This document shows positions 42,698-51,141 of a stretch of 64,000 nucleotides of DNA, piece by piece. Below the pieces are notes generated by a model. The model worked only from the letters and a program-made list of their open reading frames with translations. It was not told the DNA's origin and searched no databases. The number at the start of each line of letters is the position of its first letter. Positions within the stretch are counted from its first letter, which is position 1. The translations under genes were made by a program, and so were the position numbers. This DNA is from Actinomadura coerulea. Lineage in GTDB: Bacteria; Actinomycetota; Actinomycetes; Streptosporangiales; Streptosporangiaceae. The stretch lies in assembly GCF_014208105.1 (NCBI RefSeq), contig NZ_JACHMQ010000001.1:186001-250000 (forward strand), written 5' to 3'.

Positions 42698-44012
42698 CCG
42701 CCGCGCGCTCCTCGGCCGGGGCGGGCAGCAGCGCGAGCGCGCCGAGGGTCACCACCGAGGCCACGATCATGCTGATCGAGATCGCCTGCCAGCCGTAGTC
42801 GTGCAGCAGCCACGTCGCGAGCAGCGGCGCGGGCCCGCCCGCGAACACCGAGGCGAGCTGGTAGCCGATGCCCGCCCCGCCGTACCGCAGCCGCGTCGGG
42901 AACGTCGAGGCGATCAGCGACGCCTGCGGCCCGTACTGCACGGCGTGCGGGATCTGCGCCACCACCACCGCGACGACGACCAGCGCCGCGACCTCGGTGT
43001 TGAGCAGCGCGAAGTACGGGAACGCGAACAGCGCCACGCAGATCGAGCCGGCCGCGTACACCCGCCGCGGTCCGATGCGGTCGCCGAGGTGCCCGGCGGC
43101 CGGGATCGTGACCAGCTCCAGCGCGGCCGCCGCCGTCACCGCGCTCAGCGCGAGCCCCTGCGCCATGCCGAGGTGCTTGTGCACGTAGGTGAGCGCGAAC
43201 GAGGTGAACAGGTAGAACGGCATCTGCTCCGAGCAGCGCAGCAGAGCGCTCAGGACGATCTCCCTGGGGTGCCGCCTGACGACCTCGACGACCGGGATCC
43301 GGGCGACCTCGTCGCGCTTGACCACCTCGGCGAACAGCGGCGTCTCCATCACCCGGATCCGCACCCACAGCCCGATTCCGACGAGGACGAGGCTGAACAG
43401 GAACGGCACGCGCCACGCCCAGTTCCTGAACGCCTCGTCCGCCGACAGCGCGATGGCGGTCATCATGCCGGTGCCGAGGATGAGCCCGATCGGGACGCCG
43501 AGCTGCGGCAGGCTGGCCATGAGCCCCCGCCGCCTCTGGTCGCCCCACTCCATCGACAGCAGCACCGAGCCGCTCCACTCGCCGCCGACCGCGACGCCCT
43601 GCAGGATCCGCAGCAGCACGAGCAGCACGGGCGCGGTCCAGCCGATCGTCCCGGTCCCCGGCAGCACGCCGATCAGCGCGCTCGACACGCCCATCAGCAC
43701 CAGCGTGACGATCAGCGTCGCCTTCCGGCCGAGCCGGTCGCCCCAGTGCCCGAAGATCGCCGCGCCGACCGGACGGGCGGCGAAGCCCACCGCGTACGTC
43801 GCGAACGCCGACAGCGTCCCCGCGTAGTCGCTCGACTCGGGGAAGAAGACGTCCTTGAAGACGATCGCCGCGGCGGTGTTGTAGAGGAAGAAGTCGTACC
43901 ACTCGATGGAGGTGCCGATCACGCTCGCGGCGGCGGCCTTGCGGACCTGCGCGCGGCGCTCCTCGGCGTCCGCGGCGCCTGCGCGTCCGGCCTCTCCGGG
44001 ATCCAGAACCAT
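42681..44012 (-). CDS. MHS-family MFS metabolite:proton symporter
   Basis: A 443-residue, 12-helix major-facilitator protein. IGTSIEWYDFFLYN, FGHWGDRLGRK and LRILQGVAVGGEWSGSVLLSMEW are diagnostic of the metabolite:H+ symporter group (citrate, shikimate, proline/betaine-type). Substrate cannot be assigned from sequence. The ATG at 44012 was chosen over an upstream in-frame start that would add an Arg-rich segment. Confidence 0.92.
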   Translation of the reverse strand: MVLDPGEAGRAGAADAEERRAQVRKAAAASVIGTSIEWYDFFLYNTAAAIVFKDVFFPESSDYAGTLSAFATYAVGFAARPVGAAIFGHWGDRLGRKATLIVTLVLMGVSSALIGVLPGTGTIGWTAPVLLVLLRILQGVAVGGEWSGSVLLSMEWGDQRRRGLMASLPQLGVPIGLILGTGMMTAIALSADEAFRNWAWRVPFLFSLVLVGIGLWVRIRVMETPLFAEVVKRDEVARIPVVEVVRRHPREIVLSALLRCSEQMPFYLFTSFALTYVHKHLGMAQGLALSAVTAAAALELVTIPAAGHLGDRIGPRRVYAAGSICVALFAFPYFALLNTEVAALVVVAVVVAQIPHAVQYGPQASLIASTFPTRLRYGGAGIGYQLASVFAGGPAPLLATWLLHDYGWQAISISMIVASVVTLGALALLPAPAEERAAVSTPT

Positions 44013-44133
44013 GGGAGCCGTTGACCTTTCCGACCGCCCCCGACGGTCCCAGCGATTTGACCCACTGTTTCCCGCTGGGTTCGCAGCCGAAACCGTGGCG
44101 GCGCGAACCGTCGGCAATCGGGCGGTCTCCCGC

Positions 44134-44658
44134 TCAGTACTCGTAGACCTTGACGGTAGGGGCGTGCTCGTACCAGGACGCGATGACCGACGAGGTGTGC
44201 TCGTCGGAGAGGAAGTCGACCCGCAGCCAGCCCTCGGTCTGCGTCACGCGCGTCTCGTAGCCGGGGTTCGGCGTGGCCGACACCAGCCGCACCCGGTTCT
44301 TCTCGATCGACATCGCGGCGCTCCCGCCGCGCGTCGCGTAGCTGCGCACGTGGTCGGTCGGCCCGGCGGACGGGCGTCCGCCGCCGGGCCTGGCGGGCGG
44401 CGCCTTCGGGGCCCGGGACGGCGCCGGTCCCTCGTCCTGCCCGGTCGGCGGGCTCGACCGGGCGGCCGGCGACCCGGTGGCGGCCGGCCCCGGCGGCTCG
44501 GACGGGCTGGAATGGATCACCGGTCCGGCGATCGGCGGCGGGGCCGACCGGTCCGACACCGCGCTGCGCACGACGTCGCGCACGCCGAGCCAGGAGAGCG
44601 CCACCGCGAGCGCGGTCACCCCGGCCCACGGGGCAACATACGACATCGCGCGACGCAT
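44134..44658 (-). CDS. Membrane-anchored protein with Pro-rich stalk
   Basis: A 174-residue protein of unknown function. It has one N-terminal membrane segment or signal anchor (YVAPWAGVTALAVALSWLGV), a 70-residue Pro/Ser/Ala linker and a compact C-terminal domain (VRLVSATPNPGYETRVTQTE...VKVYEY) outside the cell. It is divergent from the response regulator at 44686 with only 27 bp between starts, so their promoters must overlap the coding ends. It could be a target or accessory of that two-component system. Confidence 0.7.
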   Translation of the reverse strand: MRRAMSYVAPWAGVTALAVALSWLGVRDVVRSAVSDRSAPPPIAGPVIHSSPSEPPGPAATGSPAARSSPPTGQDEGPAPSRAPKAPPARPGGGRPSAGPTDHVRSYATRGGSAAMSIEKNRVRLVSATPNPGYETRVTQTEGWLRVDFLSDEHTSSVIASWYEHAPTVKVYEY

Positions 44659-44685
44659 GGGCACATGGTGGCATACGGTTCCGCC

Positions 44686-45366
44686 ATGGCGAGTGTGTTG
44701 GTGGTCGAGGACGACGCGAACGTCCGGACCGCCTTGATCAGGGAGCTGAGCGTCCGGTCGCACGTCGTGCGCAGCGCCCCGACCGCGATGGACGCGCTGC
44801 GCGAGGTCACGCAGTCCCCGCCCGACGTCGTCGTGCTCGACCTCGGGCTGCCCGACCTCGACGGGGCCGAGGTCCTGAAGATGCTGCGCGGCATCTCCGA
44901 CGTACCCGTCATCATCGCGACCGCGCGCGACGACGAGCCCGAGATCGTCCGGTTACTGAACGCCGGCGCCGACGACTACCTCATCAAGCCGTTCTCCATC
45001 GAGCACCTCAGCGCCCGGCTCGCCGCCGTGCTGCGCAGGTCGGCGCGGTCCGGGCCCACCGCGGAGCTCAGCGTGGGCGGGCTGCACATCGACCTCGACC
45101 GCCGGGAGGCGCGGCTGGACGGCGAGCCGCTGGAGCTGACCCGCCGCGAGTTCGACCTGCTGGCCTACCTCGCCGCCCGTCCCGGCCGGGTCGTCGCGCG
45201 GCGCGAACTGCTCGCCGAGGTGTGGCGGCAGGCCTACGGCGACGACCAGACCATCGACGTCCACCTCTCCTGGCTGCGCCGCAAGCTCGGCGAGACCGCC
45301 GCCGCCCCCCGCTACCTGCACACGGTCCGCGGCGTCGGAGTCCGCCTGGCCGACCCCCGCGCATGA
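44686..45366 (+). CDS. OmpR-family response regulator
   Basis: A 226-residue regulator. The receiver domain (1-118) has acidic pocket EDD at 8-10, phospho-acceptor Asp52 in VVVLDLGLPD, and Lys in DYLIKPFS. A winged-helix Trans_reg_C domain (about 130-225) ends YLHTVRGVGVRLADP. It overlaps the histidine kinase gene by ATGA and forms a two-component system with it. Confidence 0.96.
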   Translation: MASVLVVEDDANVRTALIRELSVRSHVVRSAPTAMDALREVTQSPPDVVVLDLGLPDLDGAEVLKMLRGISDVPVIIATARDDEPEIVRLLNAGADDYLIKPFSIEHLSARLAAVLRRSARSGPTAELSVGGLHIDLDRREARLDGEPLELTRREFDLLAYLAARPGRVVARRELLAEVWRQAYGDDQTIDVHLSWLRRKLGETAAAPRYLHTVRGVGVRLADPRA

Positions 45367-46718
45367 GGCGGACGCTCGTCCTGGTGTCGCTCGCGGTCAC
45401 CTCCATGGTCGCGCTGGCCTTCCTGATCCCGCTCGCCCTCACCGTCCGGGAGATCGCCCGCGACCGCGCCCTGACCACCGCCGAGCGGCAGGCCAGCGCG
45501 CTCGGCCCCGTCCTGGTCGTCACCGAGGACCCGGCCGCCCTCGAACGCGCCGTCGCCAGCACCCAGGCGGGCGCCGCCGGCCGGATGACCGTGCACATGC
45601 CGGACGGCGGCCTCGTCCCGAAGAACCCCCGTGAGGACGAGGGGGCGCGTCCCGAGCAGCTCACCGAGGCCGGACGGCGCGGCCGCTCCTACACCGCCCG
45701 CGTGGACGGCGGGTACGCGCTGCTCCAGCCGGTCTCGCTGGACGCGGGCCGCACCGCCGTCGTCGAGGTGTTCCTGCCCGACGAGGACCTGTCGCGCGGG
45801 GTGTGGAAGGCGTGGCTCGTCATGACCACGGTCGCCGCCGCGCTCGTCGCCGGATCCGTCGCCGTCGCCGACCGGCTGGGCGCCCGCATGATCCGCTCCA
45901 CCCGCCGCCTGGCCGAGGCCGCGGGCGCGTTCGGCGACGGGGAGCTGTCGGTGCGGATCGAGCCGGACGGACCGCCCGAGCTGGTCGAGGCGGGGCTGGC
46001 GTTCAACGCGATGGCCGACCACGTCGTCCAACTGCTGGCGGCCGAGCGGGAGATGGCGGCCGACCTGTCGCACCGCCTCCGCACCCCCCTCGCCGCGCTC
46101 CGCCTCAACGCCGAGGCGCTCGGGGACGGGCACGTCGCCGAGCAGACCCGCGAGGCCGTCGACCGGATCGAGCGCGAGGTCGACCAGATCATCCGGACGG
46201 TCCGGCGCCCCACCGGCCGGGGCAACTGCGACGCCTCCAAGGTGCTGCGCGACCGGGTCGCGTTCTGGTCCGTCCTCGCCGAGGACGAGGGGCGCTCCTG
46301 CGAGCTGATCGGCGCCGAGGGCCCGGCGCCGCTGCCGATCCCCGGCACCGAACTGGCCGCCGCCGTGGACGCCCTGCTCGGCAACATCTTCCGGCACACG
46401 GCCGAGGGCACCGGCTTCGTCGTCACCCTCCACCAGGGCCAGGGCGTCACCGGCATCCTCGTCGCCGACGGCGGCCCCGGCATCGCCGACCCGGACGCGG
46501 CGCTGAAGCGGGGCAGCAGCGGCGGCGGCTCCACCGGCCTCGGCCTGGACATCGCCCGCCGCGCCGCCGAGTCGACGGGCGGCTACCTGCGCATCCACCG
46601 CAGCGTCCTCGGCGGGGCGCAGGTGCAGATGTGGTTCCGCACGAGGTGGCTGCCACCGGCCCGCCGCTCCCGCCGCCTCGTCCGGCGCCGCCACTCCCGC
46701 ACCAAGCACGCGGCATAG
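45363..46718 (+). CDS. Sensor histidine kinase paired with upstream regulator
   Basis: A 451-residue membrane kinase with TM1 about 5-28, a 120-residue extracytoplasmic sensor, TM2 about 150-172, then HAMP. The HisKA segment reads DLSHRLRTPLAALRLNAEA, with His followed by Arg rather than Glu. The catalytic domain has GNIFRHTAEGTG, ADGGPGIAD and GGGSTGLGLDIARR. The HR dipeptide is seen in a subset of actinobacterial kinases. A basic C-terminal tail follows. Signal unknown. Confidence 0.94.
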   Translation: MRRTLVLVSLAVTSMVALAFLIPLALTVREIARDRALTTAERQASALGPVLVVTEDPAALERAVASTQAGAAGRMTVHMPDGGLVPKNPREDEGARPEQLTEAGRRGRSYTARVDGGYALLQPVSLDAGRTAVVEVFLPDEDLSRGVWKAWLVMTTVAAALVAGSVAVADRLGARMIRSTRRLAEAAGAFGDGELSVRIEPDGPPELVEAGLAFNAMADHVVQLLAAEREMAADLSHRLRTPLAALRLNAEALGDGHVAEQTREAVDRIEREVDQIIRTVRRPTGRGNCDASKVLRDRVAFWSVLAEDEGRSCELIGAEGPAPLPIPGTELAAAVDALLGNIFRHTAEGTGFVVTLHQGQGVTGILVADGGPGIADPDAALKRGSSGGGSTGLGLDIARRAAESTGGYLRIHRSVLGGAQVQMWFRTRWLPPARRSRRLVRRRHSRTKHAA

Positions 46719-46731
46719 CGCCGTCGGCCTC

Positions 46732-46833
46732 GTGGTCGCCGTCCTCATCGCCGTAGCCGGACTCGTCGCCGGCGGCAACGTCCCCACCGCGCCCACCTCG
46801 TACACGCTTCGGGTGACGGGCCTCGCGCGCTAG
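46732..46833 (+). CDS. Possible 33-residue hydrophobic peptide after the histidine kinase
   Basis: A short frame with almost exclusively G or C in third positions encodes VVAVLIAVAGLVAGG followed by NVPTAPTSYTLRV, one membrane helix and a short tail. The GTG at 46732 is the nearest start after the kinase stop. There is no ribosome site, so it would depend on coupling. Its stop shares CTAG with that of the convergent DinB gene. It may be a real small membrane protein or a former extension of the kinase. Confidence 0.3.
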   Translation: MVAVLIAVAGLVAGGNVPTAPTSYTLRVTGLAR

Positions 46834-47333
46834 CCCTCCTCGCGGACGTGGTCACCGGTCGCGCCGTCGAGCATCTCGCGGATGATGTCCATGTGCCCGG
46901 CGTGCCGTGCCGTCTCCTCGACCATGTGGATCAGGACCCACCGCAGGCTCACGGTGGCGCCGTGCCAGGCGGTGCCGGTGTCCGCGAGCGCCAGCTCCTC
47001 GATGACCTTGTCGGCCGCGGCCCGCGCCCGCCCGTAGAACGCGACGATGCCCTCGATGGTCTCGCCGGGCTCGATCCTGAGGTCGGCCTCCGGGTCGTCG
47101 TCACGGAACGGAAGCGGCTCGGTCCCGCGTCCGAACGTCTCGCAGAACCAGTTGTACTCGACGGCGGCCAGGTGCTTGGTGAGGCCGAGGAGGCTCGTCC
47201 CGGAGGGCGTCATGGGACGTCGCGCCTGCTCCTCGTCCAGGCCGTTCAGTTTCCACACCACCACGTCCCGATGCCGATCGAGAGCGGCTTTCAGGCTTTC
47301 CTTCTCATCACCGGTGTACGGCACTTCTTCCAT
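46830..47333 (-). CDS. DinB-like (DUF664) protein
   Basis: A 167-residue four-helix-bundle protein of the DinB/DUF664 group: DVVVWKLNGLDEEQARRPM, LLGLTKHLAAVEYNWF and HMVEETARHAGHMDIIREMLDG. The His residues probably form the divalent-metal site. Actinobacterial relatives include mycothiol-dependent enzymes and uncharacterised proteins. Function not assigned. Confidence 0.88.
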   Translation of the reverse strand: MEEVPYTGDEKESLKAALDRHRDVVVWKLNGLDEEQARRPMTPSGTSLLGLTKHLAAVEYNWFCETFGRGTEPLPFRDDDPEADLRIEPGETIEGIVAFYGRARAAADKVIEELALADTGTAWHGATVSLRWVLIHMVEETARHAGHMDIIREMLDGATGDHVREEG

Positions 47334-47353
47334 GCGGGGAAGCTACCAACCCG

Positions 47354-47386
47354 ACCGGGCCGGCGCCCGCACGGCGCCGGCCCGGT
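47354..47386 (-). terminator. Perfect hairpin downstream of the SH3b gene
   Basis: ACCGGGCCGGCGCC-CGCAC-GGCGCCGGCCCGGT is a perfect 14-bp stem with a 5-nt loop, just past the stop of the minus-strand SH3b gene. Confidence 0.78.
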
Positions 47387-47396
47387 AGGAGCACGG

Positions 47397-47891
47397 TCAG
47401 CAGTTGGAGTAGTTGACGTACCACTTGCCGCGGACGGCCCCGTCGTCGGCGCCGAGCATGTAGTCGGCGATCCACTGGGTGGCGTTCAGCCGGACCCACA
47501 GATACCCGCCCCTGCGCTGGATGCTGTCCCAGTCGGTCCGGACCTTGGAGCCCTTCGCCAGGACACCGACCTTCGGGTAGCCGACGCCCGGCCCCGTGCG
47601 GACGTTGAGCCCGTCCGCGGGGAGGACGACCCCGTCGCACAGGCGGACGCGCTCCTCGTCCCGGACGAGGAGCCGGTGCATCGCCGCGGCGGCGCCCTCC
47701 GGCCCGACCTCGATGGCGCCCGGCCCGTGCCCCTCCTCTTCCTCCTGTGGAGGACTGGCCTGGACCGCGGCGGACCCGCCCTGGCCCGGTCTTGGCGGCG
47801 GCGCGGCCCCGGCGACCGCCCCGGCGCCCAGCGCGCCGCCGGCCAGCGTCGTGGCGACCAGGACCAGGCCGAGCTTCGTGCCTACGTGCAT
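47397..47891 (-). CDS. Secreted SH3b-like domain protein
   Basis: A 164-residue exported protein with Sec signal (1-29, VAGAAP), an acidic linker with QEEEEGHGPG, and a bacterial SH3 domain (about 85-150: GLNVRTGPGVGYPKVGVLAKGS, GGYLWVRLNATQWIADYML). Such domains bind cell-wall peptides. Cys residues at CDGVV and at the C-terminus (YSNC) may pair in a disulfide. No catalytic domain; role unknown. Confidence 0.85.
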   Translation of the reverse strand: MHVGTKLGLVLVATTLAGGALGAGAVAGAAPPPRPGQGGSAAVQASPPQEEEEGHGPGAIEVGPEGAAAAMHRLLVRDEERVRLCDGVVLPADGLNVRTGPGVGYPKVGVLAKGSKVRTDWDSIQRRGGYLWVRLNATQWIADYMLGADDGAVRGKWYVNYSNC

Positions 47892-48217
47892 CTCTACCCC
47901 CGAGTGAGGTGACGGACTTACAGGCTCATGTTACTCAGAGTCAGGTCAAGAGTGCAGAGGGTTGTGAAGCCATTTTTTCGTGACGCCCGAAAGGGGCAAG
48001 TTCCGCATCCTTGTACTGCCGCCCCGGAATCGCCCCCGGGGCCGGTCCTTCGGCGCACGCCTCCGGCCATCTCGGGCAGCGCGCCGACAGCGCCGAGGTG
48101 GACGGGACGACCAGGAAGGTGATCACCGCCACAGGCGCCACCAAGCCTGCGGCCTTGCCGTCAGAGCAAGATCGCGACCGGCGGCCAGGAAGCAACGAAC
48201 ACCAGGAGTCGATTCTC
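47892..48217. other. 326-bp spacer before the 49-residue gene
   Basis: It contains a run of T (TTTTTTC near 47975). A minus-strand frame encodes a possible hydrophobic segment (AAGLVAPVAVITFLVVPS) with coding-like third positions, but lacks a convincing start. I do not call it as a gene. The promoter of the small gene at 48218 must lie here. Confidence 0.3.
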
Positions 48218-48367
48218 GTGACCGACACGAACAACGACAACGAGACCTGCCCCCCCGACCTCCCGGAGGACGGTGGCGTCTCGGAGAGCTCTCCGACGGT
48301 CCACGTTCAGGTCCCCCAGGGCAACACGCTCCGGACCGACACCGAGGGTGCGCGTCCGACCCACTGA
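48218..48367 (+). CDS. 49-residue peptide of unknown function
   Basis: A GTG preceded by AGGAG (9-nt spacing) opens a 49-codon frame encoding an acidic, Asn/Asp/Thr-rich peptide: MTDTNNDNETCPPDLPEDGG, then a Ser/Thr/Val segment and a His C-terminus, with a single Cys. It is followed 50 bp later by a 15-bp terminator hairpin, supporting a real mono-cistronic transcript. Base composition is less GC-rich than neighbours. A peptide precursor or small regulator is possible, but no modifying enzyme is adjacent. Confidence 0.45.
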   Translation: MTDTNNDNETCPPDLPEDGGVSESSPTVHVQVPQGNTLRTDTEGARPTH

Positions 48368-48417
48368 CGGTTCCATCGAGTCCACCGTCGACCCGATGAC
48401 TCGTACATGAAATAGGT

Positions 48418-48458
48418 CCTGGCGTGGGCAGCACAGAGCTGCCCACGCCAGGATTTTC
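48418..48458 (+). terminator. Strong intrinsic terminator
   Basis: CCTGGCGTGGGCAGC-ACAGA-GCTGCCCACGCCAGG is a perfect 15-bp stem followed by ATTTTCTC. It ends the transcript of the 49-residue gene. Confidence 0.93.
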
Positions 48459-49014
48459 TCGTCCGCAGACCCTCGCCCGGCAACGCTCAGTATGTTTCGC
48501 CGCAGACGTCGAAACGACCACGGATGTGATCGGACGCCTTAGCGCTGCACCCGGGCGCTTCGGCCGCCAAAGGCATCCTTGTACGACCGGCCCCACCCGC
48601 GAGGCGATGCTGCGCAGCCTGTATCTGGCACCGGAGCCATGCTGGCAGACCCAGCAGACCAGCGCCCCCGGAGGGAACACGACCGCGCAGCGGGGCTGTG
48701 CGCGCGTCCCCAGCGGTCCCCCGTAGTTACCTGCTCCTTCACTTACCTGCATGCCCTGCCAACGCCAGTCGGTCCGGTTAGGCGGCGCTCAGCGGCCCCG
48801 GACGGCGCCCGCAGCTTCTTCCCCGGACGGGCCCGGACGGGGCGCGAATAAGGGTGGCTCAGGGGTTCCCTAAGTGAGGCTTAAAGGTGTTCTGCTGGGG
48901 GGTGGGGCGGCCTAGCGTTGGCGGTGTCAGATCGGAAACACGGCGGAGGTGCACAGGCGGAGAGCAGAGCGATCGTCGGCTGAGGTTCCGACTGAGGTTC
49001 CTGATTGAGACAGA
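48459..49014. other. Roughly 560-bp stretch without a recognised gene
   Basis: Frames exist on both strands, but none has both a ribosome site and recognisable composition. The repeated phrase GACTGAGGTTCC occurs near its right end. It may hold gene debris. Confidence 0.4.
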
Positions 49015-49073
49015 CTTCTGGCCCGCACGGCCCCGTAACCCCGCTCTGGGGCCGTGCGGGCCAGAAGCCTTTT
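49015..49073. terminator. 20-bp-stem terminator beside the TetR gene
   Basis: CTTCTGGCCCGCACGGCCCC pairs perfectly with its complement at 49048-49067 across a 13-nt loop, followed by CCTTTT on the plus strand. It lies immediately downstream of the minus-strand TetR stop and probably works in both directions. Confidence 0.85.
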
Positions 49074-49633
49074 CAGGGGCGGGGGAGGGCGCCGAGGAGG
49101 AGCAGGCGGAAGGCGTCGCCGGTGCCGGTGGCGGTGGTGTCGCCGGTGGCGAGGCGGCGGATCGCCAGGCCGTACAGCATGGCGACGATCGCGGGGGCGT
49201 GGTCTTCGGCGTCCGGGATGCCGAGGGCCTTCAGGATGGCGGTGGCCAGGCGGTCGTAGGCCTCGATGGAGCGCGTGGACGTCTCGCGGAGGGCCGGGTC
49301 GCGGGCCGCGTGCAGGTGCAGTTCGAGGTTCGCGATCTGCTCGGGGCCGCGGGCGAACTCGACGACGGCCTTCTCGACCTGGTCGGCGGCCTGGACGGGG
49401 GCCATGCCGGACTCGGCGAGGGACGTGACGTAGGCCGTGATGCGGGCGATCTCCTGCTCGACGAAGGCGTGCAGCGCCTCGCGCAGCAGGTCCTCCTGGC
49501 TGGCGAAGTGGTAGGTCAGGGAGCCGAGCGAGACGCCGGCCGCGCGGGCGACGGCCCGGTTGGTGACGGCGCCGATGCCCTGCTCGCCGATCAGGCGGAG
49601 GGTGGCGTGGAGGATCCGGTCACGGGCGTTCAT
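49073..49633 (-). CDS. TetR-family repressor of the amidase gene
   Basis: A 186-residue TetR regulator. The HTH is at about 5-48 (DRILHATLRLIGEQGIGAVTNRAVARAAGVSLGSLTYHF), followed by a helical ligand domain. It is divergent from an amidase, with a perfect 26-bp palindrome between them that is its obvious operator. The ligand may be the amidase substrate or product. Confidence 0.92.
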   Translation of the reverse strand: MNARDRILHATLRLIGEQGIGAVTNRAVARAAGVSLGSLTYHFASQEDLLREALHAFVEQEIARITAYVTSLAESGMAPVQAADQVEKAVVEFARGPEQIANLELHLHAARDPALRETSTRSIEAYDRLATAILKALGIPDAEDHAPAIVAMLYGLAIRRLATGDTTATGTGDAFRLLLLGALPRP

Positions 49634-49667
49634 CGGTGCACAGTCTTCCCCACAACGGATGCGTTCA

Positions 49668-49693
49668 GTATCGTTCGTTCGAACGAACGATAC
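49668..49693. promoter_or_regulatory. Perfect 26-bp palindromic TetR operator
   Basis: The half-site GTATCGTTCGTTC (49668-49680) is followed directly by its exact reverse complement (49681-49693), with nested CGTTCGAACG symmetry. It lies between the divergent TetR and amidase starts, 16 bp before the amidase GTG. Confidence 0.9.
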
Positions 49694-49708
49694 ATACCGG
49701 GAGGCGGC

Positions 49709-51085
49709 GTGGAGCTGGGGCTGGCCGGGCAGGCGGAGGCGCTGGCGAGGGGAGAGATCTCCTCGAGTGAGCTGGTGGAGGAGAGCCTGGAGGCCATCGG
49801 CCGGCGGGAGTCGCTCGGCGCGTTCCGGGTGGTGCGGGCGGAGGCGGCCGCGCAGGAGGCGCTGCAGGCCGACAAGCGGCTGGCGGAGGGGGAGCGGCTG
49901 CCGCTGCTCGGTGTGCCCGTCGCCATCAAGGACGACACGGACATCGCGGGGGAGACCACGCCGTTCGCGGTGGCGGGGGACCACCGGCCGGTGGCTCGGG
50001 ACGGTGAGGTCGTGCGCAAGCTGCGGGCGGCCGGGGCCGTCATCGTGGGGAAGACGACGACGTGCGAGCTGGGGCTGTGGCCGTTCAGCGAGTCGCGGGA
50101 GTACGGGATCGCGAGGAACCCGTGGAATCCCGGCTACTCGCCGGGCGGGTCGTCGGGCGGGTCGGCGGCGGCGGTGGCGGCGGGCATGGTCCCGGCGGCG
50201 GTCGGGTCCGACGGGGCGGGGTCGATCCGCATCCCGGCGGCGTGGACGGGCCTGGTGGGCATCAAGCCCCAGCGCGGCCGGGTCTCCGGGCATCCGCACA
50301 CCGATCCGTTCAACGGGATCACCGTGTGGGGGCCGCTGGCGCGCACCGTGGGGGACGCGGCCCTGCTGCTCGACGTGCTGACCGGCAGCCACGTGGAGGA
50401 CGTCCACCGGCTCGACCCGCCGATCACTCCGTTCGCCGAGGCGGCGCGGCGGGAGCCGGGGAGGCTGCGGATCGCCGTCTCCTACCGGACGGCCCTCGGG
50501 GTCAGCGGGAGGCTCGACCCGCAGATCAGGGCGGCGGTCGAGCGGCTCGCGCGGAGGTTGACCGACCTCGGGCACAAGGTGTTCCCCGCCGACCCCGACT
50601 ACGGGCCGGCGGCGCTCGGGCTCGTCCCGCGCGGGACGGCCGGGGTCGCCGACTGGCTGGACTCCCTGCCGAACCCGCGGCCCGATCCGAGGACGGAGGC
50701 CGAAGCGCGCCTGGGGAGGGTCCTCGGCAGGCGGCTGCTGCCCGTGGCCAAGCGGCTGGACCCGTATCTGCGGAGGAGGGTCGGGCGCATCTTCCGGTTC
50801 GCCGACGTGGTGATGACGCCCACGACCGCTCAGCCGCCGCTGCGGGTCGGGGCCTTCGACGGGGCCGGCTACCACCGGACGCAGTCGGGCGTCGCCGCCG
50901 CGTGCCCTTACGCGTGGACGTGGAACGTGCTGGGATGGCCCGGAGTGAACGTCCCGGCGGGATTCACGGAGGCCGGGCTGCCCATCGGCGCCCAGTTGCT
51001 CGGGCACGACTCCGACGAGGCGACGCTCATCTCGCTCGCGGCGCAGCTGGAGTCGGTCGAAGGGTGGCCTGAGCGGCGCCCCTAG
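49709..51085 (+). CDS. Amidase-signature family amidase
   Basis: A 458-residue hydrolase with a complete Ser-cisSer-Lys triad: Lys in VAIKDDTDIAG, cis-Ser in YSPGGSSGGSAAAVAAG, and nucleophile Ser in GSDGAGSIRIPAAW. It is shorter than GatA and has no GatB/C neighbour, so it is a stand-alone amidase for small amides rather than tRNA amidotransferase. GGGAGG lies 5 nt before the GTG. Probably repressed by the divergent TetR. Confidence 0.93.
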   Translation: MELGLAGQAEALARGEISSSELVEESLEAIGRRESLGAFRVVRAEAAAQEALQADKRLAEGERLPLLGVPVAIKDDTDIAGETTPFAVAGDHRPVARDGEVVRKLRAAGAVIVGKTTTCELGLWPFSESREYGIARNPWNPGYSPGGSSGGSAAAVAAGMVPAAVGSDGAGSIRIPAAWTGLVGIKPQRGRVSGHPHTDPFNGITVWGPLARTVGDAALLLDVLTGSHVEDVHRLDPPITPFAEAARREPGRLRIAVSYRTALGVSGRLDPQIRAAVERLARRLTDLGHKVFPADPDYGPAALGLVPRGTAGVADWLDSLPNPRPDPRTEAEARLGRVLGRRLLPVAKRLDPYLRRRVGRIFRFADVVMTPTTAQPPLRVGAFDGAGYHRTQSGVAAACPYAWTWNVLGWPGVNVPAGFTEAGLPIGAQLLGHDSDEATLISLAAQLESVEGWPERRP

Positions 51086-51093
51086 GCGCGTGG

Positions 51094-51135
51094 CGGGCCG
51101 CCGGTGCGGGGGTCCGAGCCGGTACCGGCGGCCCG
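51094..51135. terminator. Bidirectional hairpin between amidase and SDR genes
   Basis: CGGGCCGCCGGT (51094-51105) pairs perfectly with ACCGGCGGCCCG (51124-51135), extendable by further pairs with two G-U wobbles, between convergent genes. Confidence 0.7.
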
Positions 51136-51141
51136 TCGCGT

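Noticed and set aside
47941-48240. Minus-strand frame with a hydrophobic stretch before the 49-residue gene
   Set aside because: Third positions look coding-like, but there is no good start or ribosome site, and it overlaps the better-supported plus-strand small gene.
48424-48742. Cys-containing frames on both strands after the terminator
   Set aside because: Neither has a ribosome site nor a recognisable domain; possible gene debris only.
49709-51085. GatA subunit of tRNA amidotransferase
   Set aside because: No gatB or gatC nearby and a dedicated TetR regulator points to a catabolic amidase.
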